This document shows, in pieces, positions 1 through 7,681 of a stretch of DNA of 14,517 nt. The stretch spans positions 20,578-35,094 of the forward strand of contig QHYP01000139.1 in assembly GCA_003224195.1 (NCBI GenBank), given 5' to 3'. The notes below the pieces were generated by a model. That model had not been told where the DNA came from, made no database searches, and saw nothing but the letters and a program-made list of their open reading frames with translations. Positions within the stretch are counted from its first letter, which is position 1; each line of letters starts with the position of its first letter. Source of the stretch: Acidobacteriota bacterium. Its GTDB lineage: Bacteria; Acidobacteriota; Terriglobia; Acidiferrales; UBA7541. Position numbers and translations under genes: made by a program.

Positions 1-912
1 GCGGACGGGGCCGATGCCAAATTCCTCCGGCGGACAGCCTGCTGTGGCGAAGGCGACGAAACGAGCAAGCGGCTTCACGCCGAGTGACTTCGCGCGCGAG
101 TCGGACATGACCACTGCCACAGCGGCGCCGTCGCTCATCTGCGAGCTATTGCCGGCGGTGACCGAGCCCTTTACGTGAAACGCGGGTTTGAGCTTGGCGA
201 GCGCTTCCAGCGACGTGTCTGCGCGGGGGCCTTCGTCGGTGTCGAAGACGAATGTTTGCGTGGCGGGCTTGGGAGCGGACTTCGCTTTGGGGGAAGCACC
301 GTTCCCGTTGGTCCACGCCGTGATGTTCACCTCGACGGGAATCGTTTCGTCTTTGAATTTGCCGCCGGCGATGGCGGCAAGCGCCTTCTTGTGACTCTCG
401 ACAGAAAATTGGTCGGCCTGCTCGCGCGTGATGTTGTATTTGCGGGCGATGTTCTCGGTGCCGAGGCCCATGCTGATGTAAGCGTCCGGATAATGATCTA
501 CGAGCCAGGGATTCGGAGAGATTTTGTTGCCGCCCATGGGCACGAGGCTCATGGATTCGGTGCCGCCGGCTAGGATTGAGTGAGCGGCTCCGGAGCGAAT
601 GCGCTCGGCAGCTAGAGCAATGGCCTGCAATCCGGACGAGCAGAAGCGGTTGATGGTCATCGCCGAGCATTCGACCGGCAGGCCGGCGCGCAGCGAAGCG
701 ATGCGCGCAACGTTCATGCCCTGCTCGCTTTCCGGCATGGCGCAGCCGAGAATCACGTCGTCAATCTCTTTGACATCGAGTCCAGGGACGCGCGCGATGG
801 CCTCTTTGATGGCGAGCGCTGCCAAATCGTCCGGCCGCGTGGCGCGGAGCGAGCCTTTGAAGGCTTTACCGACGGGAGTGCGGATGGATGAGACGATGAC
901 GGCTTCGGTCAT
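1..912 (-). CDS. Thiolase (acetyl-CoA C-acyltransferase), C-terminus outside the window
   Basis: The frame is open from an ATG at 912 to the window edge and gives 304 of about 390 usual residues. Thiolases cleave 3-ketoacyl-CoA with CoA in beta-oxidation, or condense two acyl-CoAs, in the cytoplasm. The N-terminus reads MTEAVIVSSIRTPVGKAFKG, a standard thiolase start. The acyl-accepting cysteine is Cys91 in NRFCSSGLQAI. The GGTESMS loop (about 116-122) and TAGNSSQMSDGAA (about 252-264) are also diagnostic. The GHP histidine and C-terminal CxG cysteine motifs would lie beyond base 1, so activity cannot be fully judged. A GAGG sits a few bases upstream of the ATG. Residues around 204-220 form an Ala/Pro/Lys-rich insertion in the loop domain. 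The SAM hydrolase gene ends 110 bases upstream on the same strand. No partner hydratase/dehydrogenase is visible, so degradative versus biosynthetic thiolase is undecided. Confidence 0.93.
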   Translation of the reverse strand, partial: MTEAVIVSSIRTPVGKAFKGSLRATRPDDLAALAIKEAIARVPGLDVKEIDDVILGCAMPESEQGMNVARIASLRAGLPVECSAMTINRFCSSGLQAIALAAERIRSGAAHSILAGGTESMSLVPMGGNKISPNPWLVDHYPDAYISMGLGTENIARKYNITREQADQFSVESHKKALAAIAGGKFKDETIPVEVNITAWTNGNGASPKAKSAPKPATQTFVFDTDEGPRADTSLEALAKLKPAFHVKGSVTAGNSSQMSDGAAVAVVMSDSRAKSLGVKPLARFVAFATAGCPPEEFGIGPVR

Positions 913-1022
913 GACGAACCTCGCAAGTACGGGCGCCCGCTCAGGCGCAGAACCAACTCAACCATTGGATGCCGAAGAGCGCCAAAAAGCAACAAAAGCA
1001 ACCGCCCGAGCTACTGTGCGCG

Positions 1023-1967
1023 TTAGCGGCTCACAGGCTCTTTCTTGACGCGAGGCGGCGGGCCTTTGCGCAAAATGAAAAGCGTTGCGGGCGGCTCGAC
1101 GCCGAACTTCTTTGCGTAGTTGCCTTCGTTGACAGCGATGCCGACACGGCCCCGCGAATCGATGTACAGGAGAGGCTCACCGACGGCCACGTCCATGAAG
1201 GTTTTTGCGTAAGGGAGCAAAAGCGGCTTTTTGTTGATTTGCAAGGGCACCTTTTCGCCGAGTTCGTAGCCGAGTTGCTTGAAATCGTCGGCGGGAATGT
1301 CCGTGATCAGCGAGCCGAAAGGATCGTCGAGGGCGATGACATGACCGGTGATGCCGTTTCCGTCGGTCGTCGGGACGCTCGGCGCAAGGCGAACCAGCTC
1401 TGGGACGACGGGGCCGACGAGGTTGAATTCCCATCCGGCGGCCAGATGCGCGGTCGCGGGAGAGAAAACGTCGCGTCCATGGAAGGTTGAAGAAGCGGGC
1501 GTCTGGGCCATCCAATTCGTGTTGGTGATTTCGCGCGCTTGGTCGAGCCCGTCGCGCTCGAGCACAGGAGTGATCAGGCCGTTGTCCGGCAGCACGAAAT
1601 ACTGCCATTTTTTGGTCCGGACGATAACCGCTTTGCGCGAGGTACCCACGCCGGGGTCCACGACGGCCAGGAAGACGGTCCCGGAAGGATAGTAGGGCGT
1701 GACACCGGCGAGAAGGCGCGCGCCTTCCTCGATGGAGTAGGGAGTGACTTGGTGCGTGACGTCCATGATGCGCACGTCCGGCGCGATGCTCACGATAACG
1801 CCCTTGCAGATGGCTGCGGAATCGTTGGCCGTGCCGAAGTCGCTCAGGAAAACGATGAGCGGGCGGGCCGGATGAGCGTCCGGCTGCGGGGATTGACGTC
1901 CGCAGGAAACGGCGAGGAAGCCTGCGAATAGAATGGAAACGATGAGAAGACCTACGCGGCGATTCAT
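1023..1967 (-). CDS. S-adenosylmethionine hydrolase (DUF62 / SAM hydroxide adenosyltransferase), predicted lipoprotein
   Basis: This family uses water to cleave SAM to adenosine and methionine; halogenase relatives use chloride or fluoride. The ATG at 1967 is chosen because GTGAGG lies just before it; an upstream in-frame TTG at 1985 lacks such a site. The product is 314 aa, somewhat longer than the usual 260-280 because of an N-terminal signal. That signal runs to about residue 21, ends AVSC with Cys22 as lipobox cysteine, and is followed by a Pro-rich linker to about residue 35. Family motifs follow in order: FLSDFG (40-45), DVTHQV (69-74), VVDPGVGTSR with Asp104 and Arg111, LPDNGLI (126-132), and FHGRDVFSP with His163. 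Asp104, Arg111 and His163 fit the Asp-Arg-His set of hydroxide-type members. The late FGN..TN motif reads FGSLITD, so both asparagines are replaced. Export of a SAM-cleaving enzyme is odd, since SAM is cytoplasmic. The thiolase gene lies 110 bases downstream on the same strand. Confidence 0.88.
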   Translation of the reverse strand: MNRRVGLLIVSILFAGFLAVSCGRQSPQPDAHPARPLIVFLSDFGTANDSAAICKGVIVSIAPDVRIMDVTHQVTPYSIEEGARLLAGVTPYYPSGTVFLAVVDPGVGTSRKAVIVRTKKWQYFVLPDNGLITPVLERDGLDQAREITNTNWMAQTPASSTFHGRDVFSPATAHLAAGWEFNLVGPVVPELVRLAPSVPTTDGNGITGHVIALDDPFGSLITDIPADDFKQLGYELGEKVPLQINKKPLLLPYAKTFMDVAVGEPLLYIDSRGRVGIAVNEGNYAKKFGVEPPATLFILRKGPPPRVKKEPVSR

Positions 1968-2089
1968 CCGCACCTCACGGCACAATTTGCTCGGTGGCCT
2001 GGCTGGTCGAGCTCAAAGGAATTCGTACTAACAGACAGCCAGCGCGAAGGATGACGCGCGGCGAAAGTGTACCCGTCCCGGAAACATTT

Positions 2090-2263
2090 CTAGTACCGTT
2101 CCAACTTGATGAGCCTATCCATGACGAGGTCCGTACCAAACATCTTCTAAAATTTCCTGTTCCTGCTACTAAAATAATTGGTACGGACCGAGCCGCGACA
2201 AGCCAAAGCCACGCGCCATTGTGACCCGGGAAGCTTAGCCCGAAATAGTTGGAACGGTACTAG
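2090..2263. repeat. Nested inverted repeats, candidate MITE or operator array
   Basis: An outer perfect 17-bp inverted repeat pairs 2090-2106 (ctagtaccgttccaact) with 2247-2263 (agttggaacggtactag). Inside it a perfect 12-bp inverted repeat pairs 2128-2139 (ggtccgtaccaa) with 2178-2189, around a 38-base A+T-rich loop. All four arms carry the 9-mer CCGTWCCAA, forward at 2096 and 2131 and reversed at 2178 and 2249. Each outer arm ends in CTAG, which could be a target duplication of the kind made by some insertion-sequence families; the element proper would then be 2094-2259. It lies in the 329-base gap between the last amidohydrolase gene and the SAM hydrolase gene. I see no convincing gene in the rest of that gap. 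Mobile element versus regulatory array is not settled by this one copy. Confidence 0.7.
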
Positions 2264-2296
2264 TATACGGAATAGCCGGAGCCGATTGCTACCGCT

Positions 2297-3663
2297 CTAT
2301 TGCGCCTTCGGGCGGTTGAGATATTTCTCGTAAAGCTGTTTGTGCCTGTTATCGGTGGAAGTGAGCTGGCCTTTGATGAAGAGGTAGCGCACGTCGGTCG
2401 TGAGTTCGAGTGGATCGCCGTTGGTGACGACGAGATTCGCGATTTTCCCCGGCTCGATCGTGCCAACCTGATCGGAAATTCCGAAAATTTGTGCGGGATA
2501 GAGCGTCACGGCTTTGAGCGCCTCTTCGTACGGCAGACCGTAGGCGACGGCGTTGGCGGCTTGCTGGCCGAGCCGGCGCGCGAAGGAGTTATCGAAGCTG
2601 GCGAAGGCGAATTTCACGCCGGCGGCCGCCAATTCGGCGGGCTGCGTCATCGGCCGGTCGTAGGCGTCATCCTCTTCCTCGGGCAAGCGCAGCGTAGGAC
2701 CCAAAACGACGGGCACGCGCTTCGAGCGCAGCAGATCCTTCACTTTGTAGGCTTCAGCGCCGCCAGCGAGAATCATCTTCAGGCTGTGCTGGTCGCAAAA
2801 TTCCACGGCGTTGCGGATGTCTCTGGCTCGCGCTGCGCGCACCAGTACAGGCAGGTCGCCGCGCACAACGGGCCCGAGGGCTTCGAGCTTCACGTCCCGA
2901 TCAAATCGGGGCGCGGCCGGCGACTGCATCACTTGAGCGTAGTGCTTCACGCGCTCGAGCCAGTCCGCGAGTTCGTTGACCTTTTTCTCGTATTCCTGCT
3001 TCGCTTCAGTGTACGGTTTTTCCTTGAAGCTGAATGTCTGGAAATCGAAGCTCCGCGTCTCGATCGTCGGCCAGTTGATGACCATGGCGATGCTCTTCTT
3101 GATGAGCATCTCGTCAATCACCCAGCCGGAAAGATGAATCGCCGAAGCCTGACCGCCGATCACCGTGCCGCCGCCGAAAAAGTCAAAGCCGCCAATCCCC
3201 GGCGTGACGATCACTTCCGTGATGCCCGCCGCACGCGTCACCGGAATGTGCTCGCTCGCCGGAAGAATCGCCGTGGCTGCGACGACATCAGGGTTATAGG
3301 ATCCCGTTTCGGCCACGTCCACGGTGCGTTTACGGCCGCGATTTCGCTCAGACCCATCTGCGTAACCGGATCGAAAAGTCCCGGATAGACCTGCAAGCCC
3401 TTTGCGTCAATCACCTGCGCGCCGGCCGGAACTTCCGCCTGCGCTCCGACGGCGGCAATCTTGCCGTCGCGAATAACGACCGTGCCGTCTTCGATCGCTG
3501 CGCCCGCAAGCGTGAAAATCTTTGCGTGCGTGATGGCGTAGGCCGATGGAGCCTGCGTCTGGCCGCGGAGAGGCGAGCGAAAGGAGAAAAACACCAGGAC
3601 TGCAAGGAGCGAAACGCGAAAAGTGAAGTTTGCAATTCGATGCCGCATCGCCGCAGTCCTCAC
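2297..3663 (-). pseudogene. Exported amidohydrolase-like protein, broken by a one-base frameshift; metal ligands absent
   Basis: Two overlapping frames make one amidohydrolase-superfamily protein of about 455 aa. The first (from GTG 3663) gives residues 1-113, with an N-terminal hydrophobic signal, the IRDGKIAAVG strand and YPGLFDPV. The second continues with VDVAETGSYNPDVVAATAI and ends at TAG 2297. The switch lies near 3324: restoring one base, so that GCACCG becomes GCAACCG, rejoins the frames cleanly. A GGGAGG six bases before GTG 3663 supports that start, which overlaps the previous stop (GTGA); ATG 3648 is an alternative. The HxH motif after PGxxD is replaced by V100 and Q102, and the usual later histidines and aspartate are also missing (ILAGGAEAY, FAFASFDNS). 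The late GTIEPGKIANLVV strand is typical of the family. It could be a true pseudogene, a sequencing or assembly error, or less likely programmed frameshifting. It is the last gene of a three-gene operon. Confidence 0.85.
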
Positions 3664-5255
3664 AGGCCACCTCCCGGCAACGCAAGCCGCGTGCCGGCAG
3701 AACGAGCTGCAGGACTGGTGCTGCGCTCAACCGAGGGAGGCTTCGGTTTTTCCTCAGGCTTTTTCTCTCCGGTTTTTTTCTCGGGGGGCTTCTTCTCTTC
3801 CGGTTTCTTTTCCGCGGGCTTCGCCTCAGCGGGCTTCTTCTCGGCGGGTTTCTCTTTGCCCGCTTCGCCAGCTTTCTTCTCCTTCTCGAGCAGCGCCTTC
3901 TTTTCTTTCTCGCGATCGGCGCGTTCGGCGATGTCGCGCTGGCGATCGAAATAGACGCGGCCGTCGATCAGCGTTTTCTGCACCACGGCGTAGGCGCTGA
4001 GGGGATCGTGATTGTAGACCACCAGGTCGGCGTCCTTGCCCGCGTCGATCGAGCCGACTCGCTTGTCGATGCCGAGCTGGATCGCCGGATTCAGCGTGAC
4101 GAGCTTCAACGCCTCATCATGCGTAAGCCCGCCAAACTTCATCGATTTAGCGGCTTCCTGATTCAAGTGCGTGGCTTCTTCCGCGTCGTCCGAGTTGACG
4201 GAAACCACGACGCCGCGCTTGGTCATCAGCGCCGCGTTGTACGGAATCGCGTCGTACGCCTCCACCTTGGCCTCCACCTTGTACGCCCACCAATCCGAAA
4301 ACGTGGACGCGCCGGCCCCGGCGGCGGCGATTTCGTCGGCCACTTTGTAGCCCTCGAGAACGTGCTGGAACGTGCGCACCTTGAAGCCGAACTCTTTTGC
4401 GACGCGGAGAAGCATCAGGATTTCGTCCGCGCGGTAGCAGTGCGAATGGACGTAGCGCTTGCCCTCGAGGACTTCGACGAGCGGTTCGAGGCGAAGGTCG
4501 CGGCGCGGCGGGATGAGGTTCTTCTCGCCTGCCGCGGCACGGCGGCTGTAGTCCCCCCACATTTTCTTGTAGTCGCGCGCTTCGGTGAAGGCCGCGCGGA
4601 TCGTCTCTTCGACGCCCATGCGCGTGGTGGGATAACGCGCCTCTCCGGGAGCGCGGAAGTTCGACCGCTTGGGGTTCTCGCCGAGAGCGAATTTGATTCC
4701 CGGCATGGCGCCCTCGAACGGCAGCTTTTCCGCGGGTTGGCCCCAGCGCAGCTTAATAACGATAGTCTGGCCGCCGATGGCGTTCGCGCTGCCGTGCAGG
4801 ACGTTTGCCGCGGTGACGCCGCCCGCCAGGTCGCGATAGATGTCGATGTCGTCGGAATCAAGCACGTCGGCGATGTTGGCGATCGAGGAAACGGAGATGC
4901 TGCCTTCGTTGACGCTGCCGTCTATGGCGATGTGCGAATGACAATCAATGATTCCGGGAATCACGAACTGCCCCGAGGCGTCAATCACTTGCGCGCCCTC
5001 GGGCGCTTTGATGGACTGGCCAACGGCGGCGATCTTTCCGTCTTTGATGAGGATGGAGCCGTGCTCGATGGCGCCGTGCGAAACGGTCAAAACCGTCGCG
5101 TTTTGAATCAGGATCACCTGCCCCGGCTCCGTCGGGGCCGGCGCGGTGTCCGGCGGAGCGCCCGCCGCGGGCGTTGCAGCGGCGTCGACCGCTTCGCGGC
5201 CGCACAAGACAACGAATGCGAAAGCAAGTGTCAAAAGTGTGGGTGCGCGGTTCAT
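3660..5255 (-). CDS. Exported metal-dependent amidohydrolase (imidazolonepropionase-like) with Lys/Glu/Pro tail
   Basis: The product is 531 aa. Residues 1-25 are a Sec-type signal ending VDA, and an Ala/Pro linker follows. The amidohydrolase fold starts near residue 46 (NATVLTVSHG, IKDGKIAAVG). Metal ligands are visible: H106 and H108 in IIDCHSHIA, H270/H272 in VHSHCYRADEI, H298 in FQHVLEGYK, and an aspartate in NSDDAEE (356/357). Lys188 in GIKFALGENPK may be a carboxylated bridging lysine, as in related hydrolases. The late strand GSIDAGKDADLVVY closes the barrel. Residues about 447-505 are a charged EKKP-type low-complexity tail. The ATG at 5255 is chosen because AGGAGG precedes it by six bases; an ATG at 5270 overlaps the upstream stop but would place that site inside the gene. 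The stop overlaps the next gene by four bases. Substrate is unknown; this is the only one of the three operon paralogues that looks catalytically complete. Confidence 0.92.
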   Translation of the reverse strand: MNRAPTLLTLAFAFVVLCGREAVDAAATPAAGAPPDTAPAPTEPGQVILIQNATVLTVSHGAIEHGSILIKDGKIAAVGQSIKAPEGAQVIDASGQFVIPGIIDCHSHIAIDGSVNEGSISVSSIANIADVLDSDDIDIYRDLAGGVTAANVLHGSANAIGGQTIVIKLRWGQPAEKLPFEGAMPGIKFALGENPKRSNFRAPGEARYPTTRMGVEETIRAAFTEARDYKKMWGDYSRRAAAGEKNLIPPRRDLRLEPLVEVLEGKRYVHSHCYRADEILMLLRVAKEFGFKVRTFQHVLEGYKVADEIAAAGAGASTFSDWWAYKVEAKVEAYDAIPYNAALMTKRGVVVSVNSDDAEEATHLNQEAAKSMKFGGLTHDEALKLVTLNPAIQLGIDKRVGSIDAGKDADLVVYNHDPLSAYAVVQKTLIDGRVYFDRQRDIAERADREKEKKALLEKEKKAGEAGKEKPAEKKPAEAKPAEKKPEEKKPPEKKTGEKKPEEKPKPPSVERSTSPAARSAGTRLALPGGGL

Positions 5256-5261
5256 TGTGAT

Positions 5262-5267
5262 CCTCCT
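5262..5267 (-). promoter_or_regulatory. Ribosome binding site AGGAGG of the middle amidohydrolase
   Basis: A perfect AGGAGG lies six bases before the ATG at 5255 and touches the TGA stop (5267-5269) of the preceding gene. This decides the start at 5255 over 5270 and predicts translational coupling between the two amidohydrolase genes. Confidence 0.8.
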
Positions 5268-6937
5268 CATTCCTCTGCCCTAGTGGTGAGCTGCGCACCG
5301 GGCTTTGTGCCGGTGAAGTCGATGGAGAAGCCCGGCACGGCGAGGGTGCCCTTCATCGAGTCCTTCTCAAACGTTCCGGTGAAGATCACATCGAATGGCT
5401 CGCCTTGGAGGAGAATGTTGACGGTGAAAGAAAACTTTTCGACGCTGACCCAGCCGGTGGTGAGTGTCGCGGTGCCGCGTTTGCCGGTCACCGTGCCGGA
5501 GAGCGTGCCGTCGCTCGCCATGGTGAGATCGGCGGTGGCTTCTTCCGGCCCATCGGGGGTCGTGTACGAGAGCTTCCACTTGCCGCTCAGATCGCCCTTC
5601 GGCGGTTCGGACGGCCGCGCCGGCTCGCGCACCTCGAACTTTCTCCCATCCACGAAAACGAGTTTCACCTTGGTCTTCTCGGCAAAGAGGTCGCCGTCGG
5701 TCAGGACCAGATTCGCGATCTTGCCGGTTTCAAGCGTGCCGAGACGATCCGCCACGCCGAAGATTTGCGCCGGCGCGAGAGTCAGCGCGCGGAGCGCGTC
5801 ATCGGCAGAGAGCCCGGCATCGATCGACTTTTTGACCGCCTTCAAAATCTCCTTCGGGGCGGAGATTCCGCCGGAATAGAAGGCGAACTTCACGCCGGCT
5901 TTGGCGAAGGCGGCCGGCGTCGAAGGCGCGCGGTCGCGGAAGTGCAGTGTGCGCAAGGAAGGCTCGGCGTCCGGATCGGCGTCTTTCGGCTTTTCGGGCC
6001 ATTGCAAATTGACGAGGACGGGCAATTTTTTCGCGGCTATTTCATTTGCGGCTTCGTATCCCTGCTGCCCGCCATAAAGAACGGCGTTCACCTTCCAGTG
6101 GTCCGCCAGCCCCAGACCGCGGCGAAGCTGTAGCGCCGTGTTCGCGGGGATCAATACGAGCGCGCGTTCTTCCAGCGCCTCGGCGAGCGCTGCTTCCGTA
6201 CGGTCGTACGCGGGCCGCTCCACGCCGCGGGGATTTTTCTCATAGATGGCTACAGCCTTCGTGTACCAGTCCGTGTCCAGCCAGACCTGCCGCACGTAGC
6301 TGAGCACTCCCATCAACGAGCCGGGGAAGTTGGCGAGGCCCCCGGACGGTTGCAGTGCCACCGGCACCGCCACGGAAGCGCGCACGACCATGTCGCCAGC
6401 GCGATCGCCCGCTAGATTCAATACCGCAGCCTGGCCGGGAAAAATCCCGCCCTTTTGAGCAGAGACGACCGTCGTGAAACCCGCGCCGCGCCAGGTCTCG
6501 ACTCTCTTGTCCGTGAGGCTCGCTTCATCCGCCGCGCTCCTCCACGGCGTCGTCGCGGGACGATCTTCCGGCCCTCGGGAAACGCCCTGCGGAGCGCGCG
6601 GCCCTTCTCCACCCGCCGAGGCGGGCGCCGCGGGCAGACCGACGTCGGCGAAGGAATCAATCAACCCGGGATATACGATCAGGCCTTTACCTTCAATCAC
6701 CCAGGCTTCCGGCGGAATTGTGGCGTTTGTTCCGACGGCGGTGATCAGCCCGCGCGTGATCACGATCGTTCCGTTCTCGAGCGGCGGCCCCGAAACCGGA
6801 TAAATCTTCGCGCCGCGAATGGCAAAGCATTCCGGCTCGCCGCCCTGTGCCGCGCCGCGCATGGCAAATGGCGGTGCGAAACACGCAGCTATGAGCATCG
6901 AGACAAATAAATACCGGCGGGCAAACGTTGCGTACAT
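5267..6937 (-). CDS. Exported amidohydrolase-fold protein without metal ligands, with C-terminal beta domain
   Basis: The ATG at 6937 follows AAGGAG by a seven-base gap, giving 556 aa; the upstream ATG at 6967 lacks a comparable site. The N-terminus has an RR-charged start and a hydrophobic stretch ending IAAC (Cys19), so either lipoprotein processing or cleavage after GAA (30) is possible. The amidohydrolase-fold region runs from about 35 to 435 (ITRGLITAVG, YPGLIDSF, GTLETGKIANLVL). At the HxH position it has F96 and D98, and the later strands read AVLYGGQQGY and FAFYSGGIS, so the ligands seen in its downstream paralogue are gone. From about residue 449 (DLSGKWKLSY) to the end is a Gly/Thr-rich beta-strand domain of about 108 residues. 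It is the first gene of the operon, with hairpin repeats upstream. I infer a structural or binding role, or a substrate-specific partner of the middle protein. An unusual active site cannot be excluded. Confidence 0.9.
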   Translation of the reverse strand: MYATFARRYLFVSMLIAACFAPPFAMRGAAQGGEPECFAIRGAKIYPVSGPPLENGTIVITRGLITAVGTNATIPPEAWVIEGKGLIVYPGLIDSFADVGLPAAPASAGGEGPRAPQGVSRGPEDRPATTPWRSAADEASLTDKRVETWRGAGFTTVVSAQKGGIFPGQAAVLNLAGDRAGDMVVRASVAVPVALQPSGGLANFPGSLMGVLSYVRQVWLDTDWYTKAVAIYEKNPRGVERPAYDRTEAALAEALEERALVLIPANTALQLRRGLGLADHWKVNAVLYGGQQGYEAANEIAAKKLPVLVNLQWPEKPKDADPDAEPSLRTLHFRDRAPSTPAAFAKAGVKFAFYSGGISAPKEILKAVKKSIDAGLSADDALRALTLAPAQIFGVADRLGTLETGKIANLVLTDGDLFAEKTKVKLVFVDGRKFEVREPARPSEPPKGDLSGKWKLSYTTPDGPEEATADLTMASDGTLSGTVTGKRGTATLTTGWVSVEKFSFTVNILLQGEPFDVIFTGTFEKDSMKGTLAVPGFSIDFTGTKPGAQLTTRAEE

Positions 6938-6979
6938 GCAAGACTCCTTGCTGAAGACGGGACGCATTTTCCGGAAATC

Positions 6980-7001
6980 GAGTTGACCGCTTCGCGGTCA
7001 C
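6980..7001. repeat. Dispersed palindromic repeat, copy 1
   Basis: These 22 bases are identical to 9502-9523. The core gaccgcttcgcggtc (6985-6999) folds into a stem of six pairs (seven with the flanking t/a) around a TTC loop. It lies about 43 bases upstream of the start of the first amidohydrolase gene and 114 bases beyond the stop of the membrane-protein gene, so it could be an operator or a REP-like element. No T-run follows it on the minus strand. Confidence 0.75.
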
Positions 7002-7021
7002 AAAGATCATTGTTGAGACGA

Positions 7022-7060
7022 GCGCCCGATGAGGGCGCGAGTCCCGATTCCCATCGGGAC
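7022..7060. repeat. Two adjacent hairpins between the membrane-protein gene and the amidohydrolase operon
   Basis: 7022-7038 folds as gcgccc-gatga-gggcgc, and 7041-7060 as gtcccgat-tccc-atcgggac with an eight-pair stem. Together with the palindrome at 6985-6999 they form three hairpins in 76 bases. They follow the stop at 7115 in transcription order and may terminate or insulate transcripts, but no T-run is present, so a repeat cluster is as likely. Confidence 0.65.
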
Positions 7061-7114
7061 GCAGCAGGCTACCCAGAACTTTCCGCCGAGTCAAGGAAGG
7101 TGCGGTCCCGAGTG

Positions 7115-7615
7115 TTACTTCATGACTGGACCAAAAACGGAGTGCAGGTCACATCCTTTATCAATCGTAAGTTCTCGGAACAAAGCCTGCGCCTTCGGCG
7201 TCGCCACCAGCCACGCGGCCCAACCGAGGCACGCGGCCACCACCGCGGAAAACGCCGCCGGCGCCGCGGAAAAATAGATCCAGCTTAGAACCAGAGATGC
7301 CACCTGAACAGCGCAGAAAGCCCAGCCCAGGGCGCCAATCGCCTGGGGATTACTCCTGGCCAAAGCGCCCAGGTGCCACGTCAAGAATGCGGAGAAAAGC
7401 AAGTACGCCGTCACGTACAGGCCGAATCCTTTGTAGAAGCCGCCATAACTGAAGCTAGATTCTCGAACTTGAAAATGAACGTTGTTCATGGAGTCGCGCA
7501 CCGCGAGCGCTTCCGGTGAAGGCGGCTTGAAGCTCAGAAACCCGAACGTATGCCCTGCGGCAAAAAGAATAAGCAACACGGAAGCAATTCGGTAGAACGC
7601 AGTCGCATTCATCAT
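7115..7615 (-). CDS. Small four-helix membrane protein, function unknown
   Basis: The product is 166 aa (165 if the second of two adjacent ATGs is used); AGGAG lies about ten bases upstream. Four hydrophobic segments are visible: about 8-28 (IASVLLILFAAGHTFGF), 62-84, 95-117 and 118-140. After the first helix a soluble loop of about 30 residues contains VRDSMNNVHFQVRESSFSYGGFY, which is the most distinctive part. The first helix and this loop resemble the small uncharacterised family named after Leptospira LIC_13387; that recognition is from memory and tentative. It lies 66 bases downstream of the AsmA-family gene on the same strand and could share its transcript. No catalytic motif is seen. 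Confidence 0.8.
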   Translation of the reverse strand: MMNATAFYRIASVLLILFAAGHTFGFLSFKPPSPEALAVRDSMNNVHFQVRESSFSYGGFYKGFGLYVTAYLLFSAFLTWHLGALARSNPQAIGALGWAFCAVQVASLVLSWIYFSAAPAAFSAVVAACLGWAAWLVATPKAQALFRELTIDKGCDLHSVFGPVMK

Positions 7616-7681
7616 GATCTGGCGTCTCCTGCGGGATTTTTCGCCTGAAAGTGCAGCAATGTCCTCGCCACCAAAGCACCT

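Noticed and set aside
1994..2224. A 76-codon plus-strand frame from GTG through the nested repeats.
   Set aside because: No ribosome binding site and no recognisable motif. The frame is made largely of the inverted-repeat arms.
5187..5199. A third gaccgcttcgcgg match.
   Set aside because: It lies inside the signal-peptide region of the middle amidohydrolase and lacks the flanking bases of the 22-base element, so it is probably chance.
3630..5879. A 749-codon open frame on the plus strand across the amidohydrolase genes.
   Set aside because: It lies antisense to two well-supported amidohydrolase genes, and its protein is low-complexity Arg/Phe-rich text with no family motif. It is a GC-rich shadow frame.
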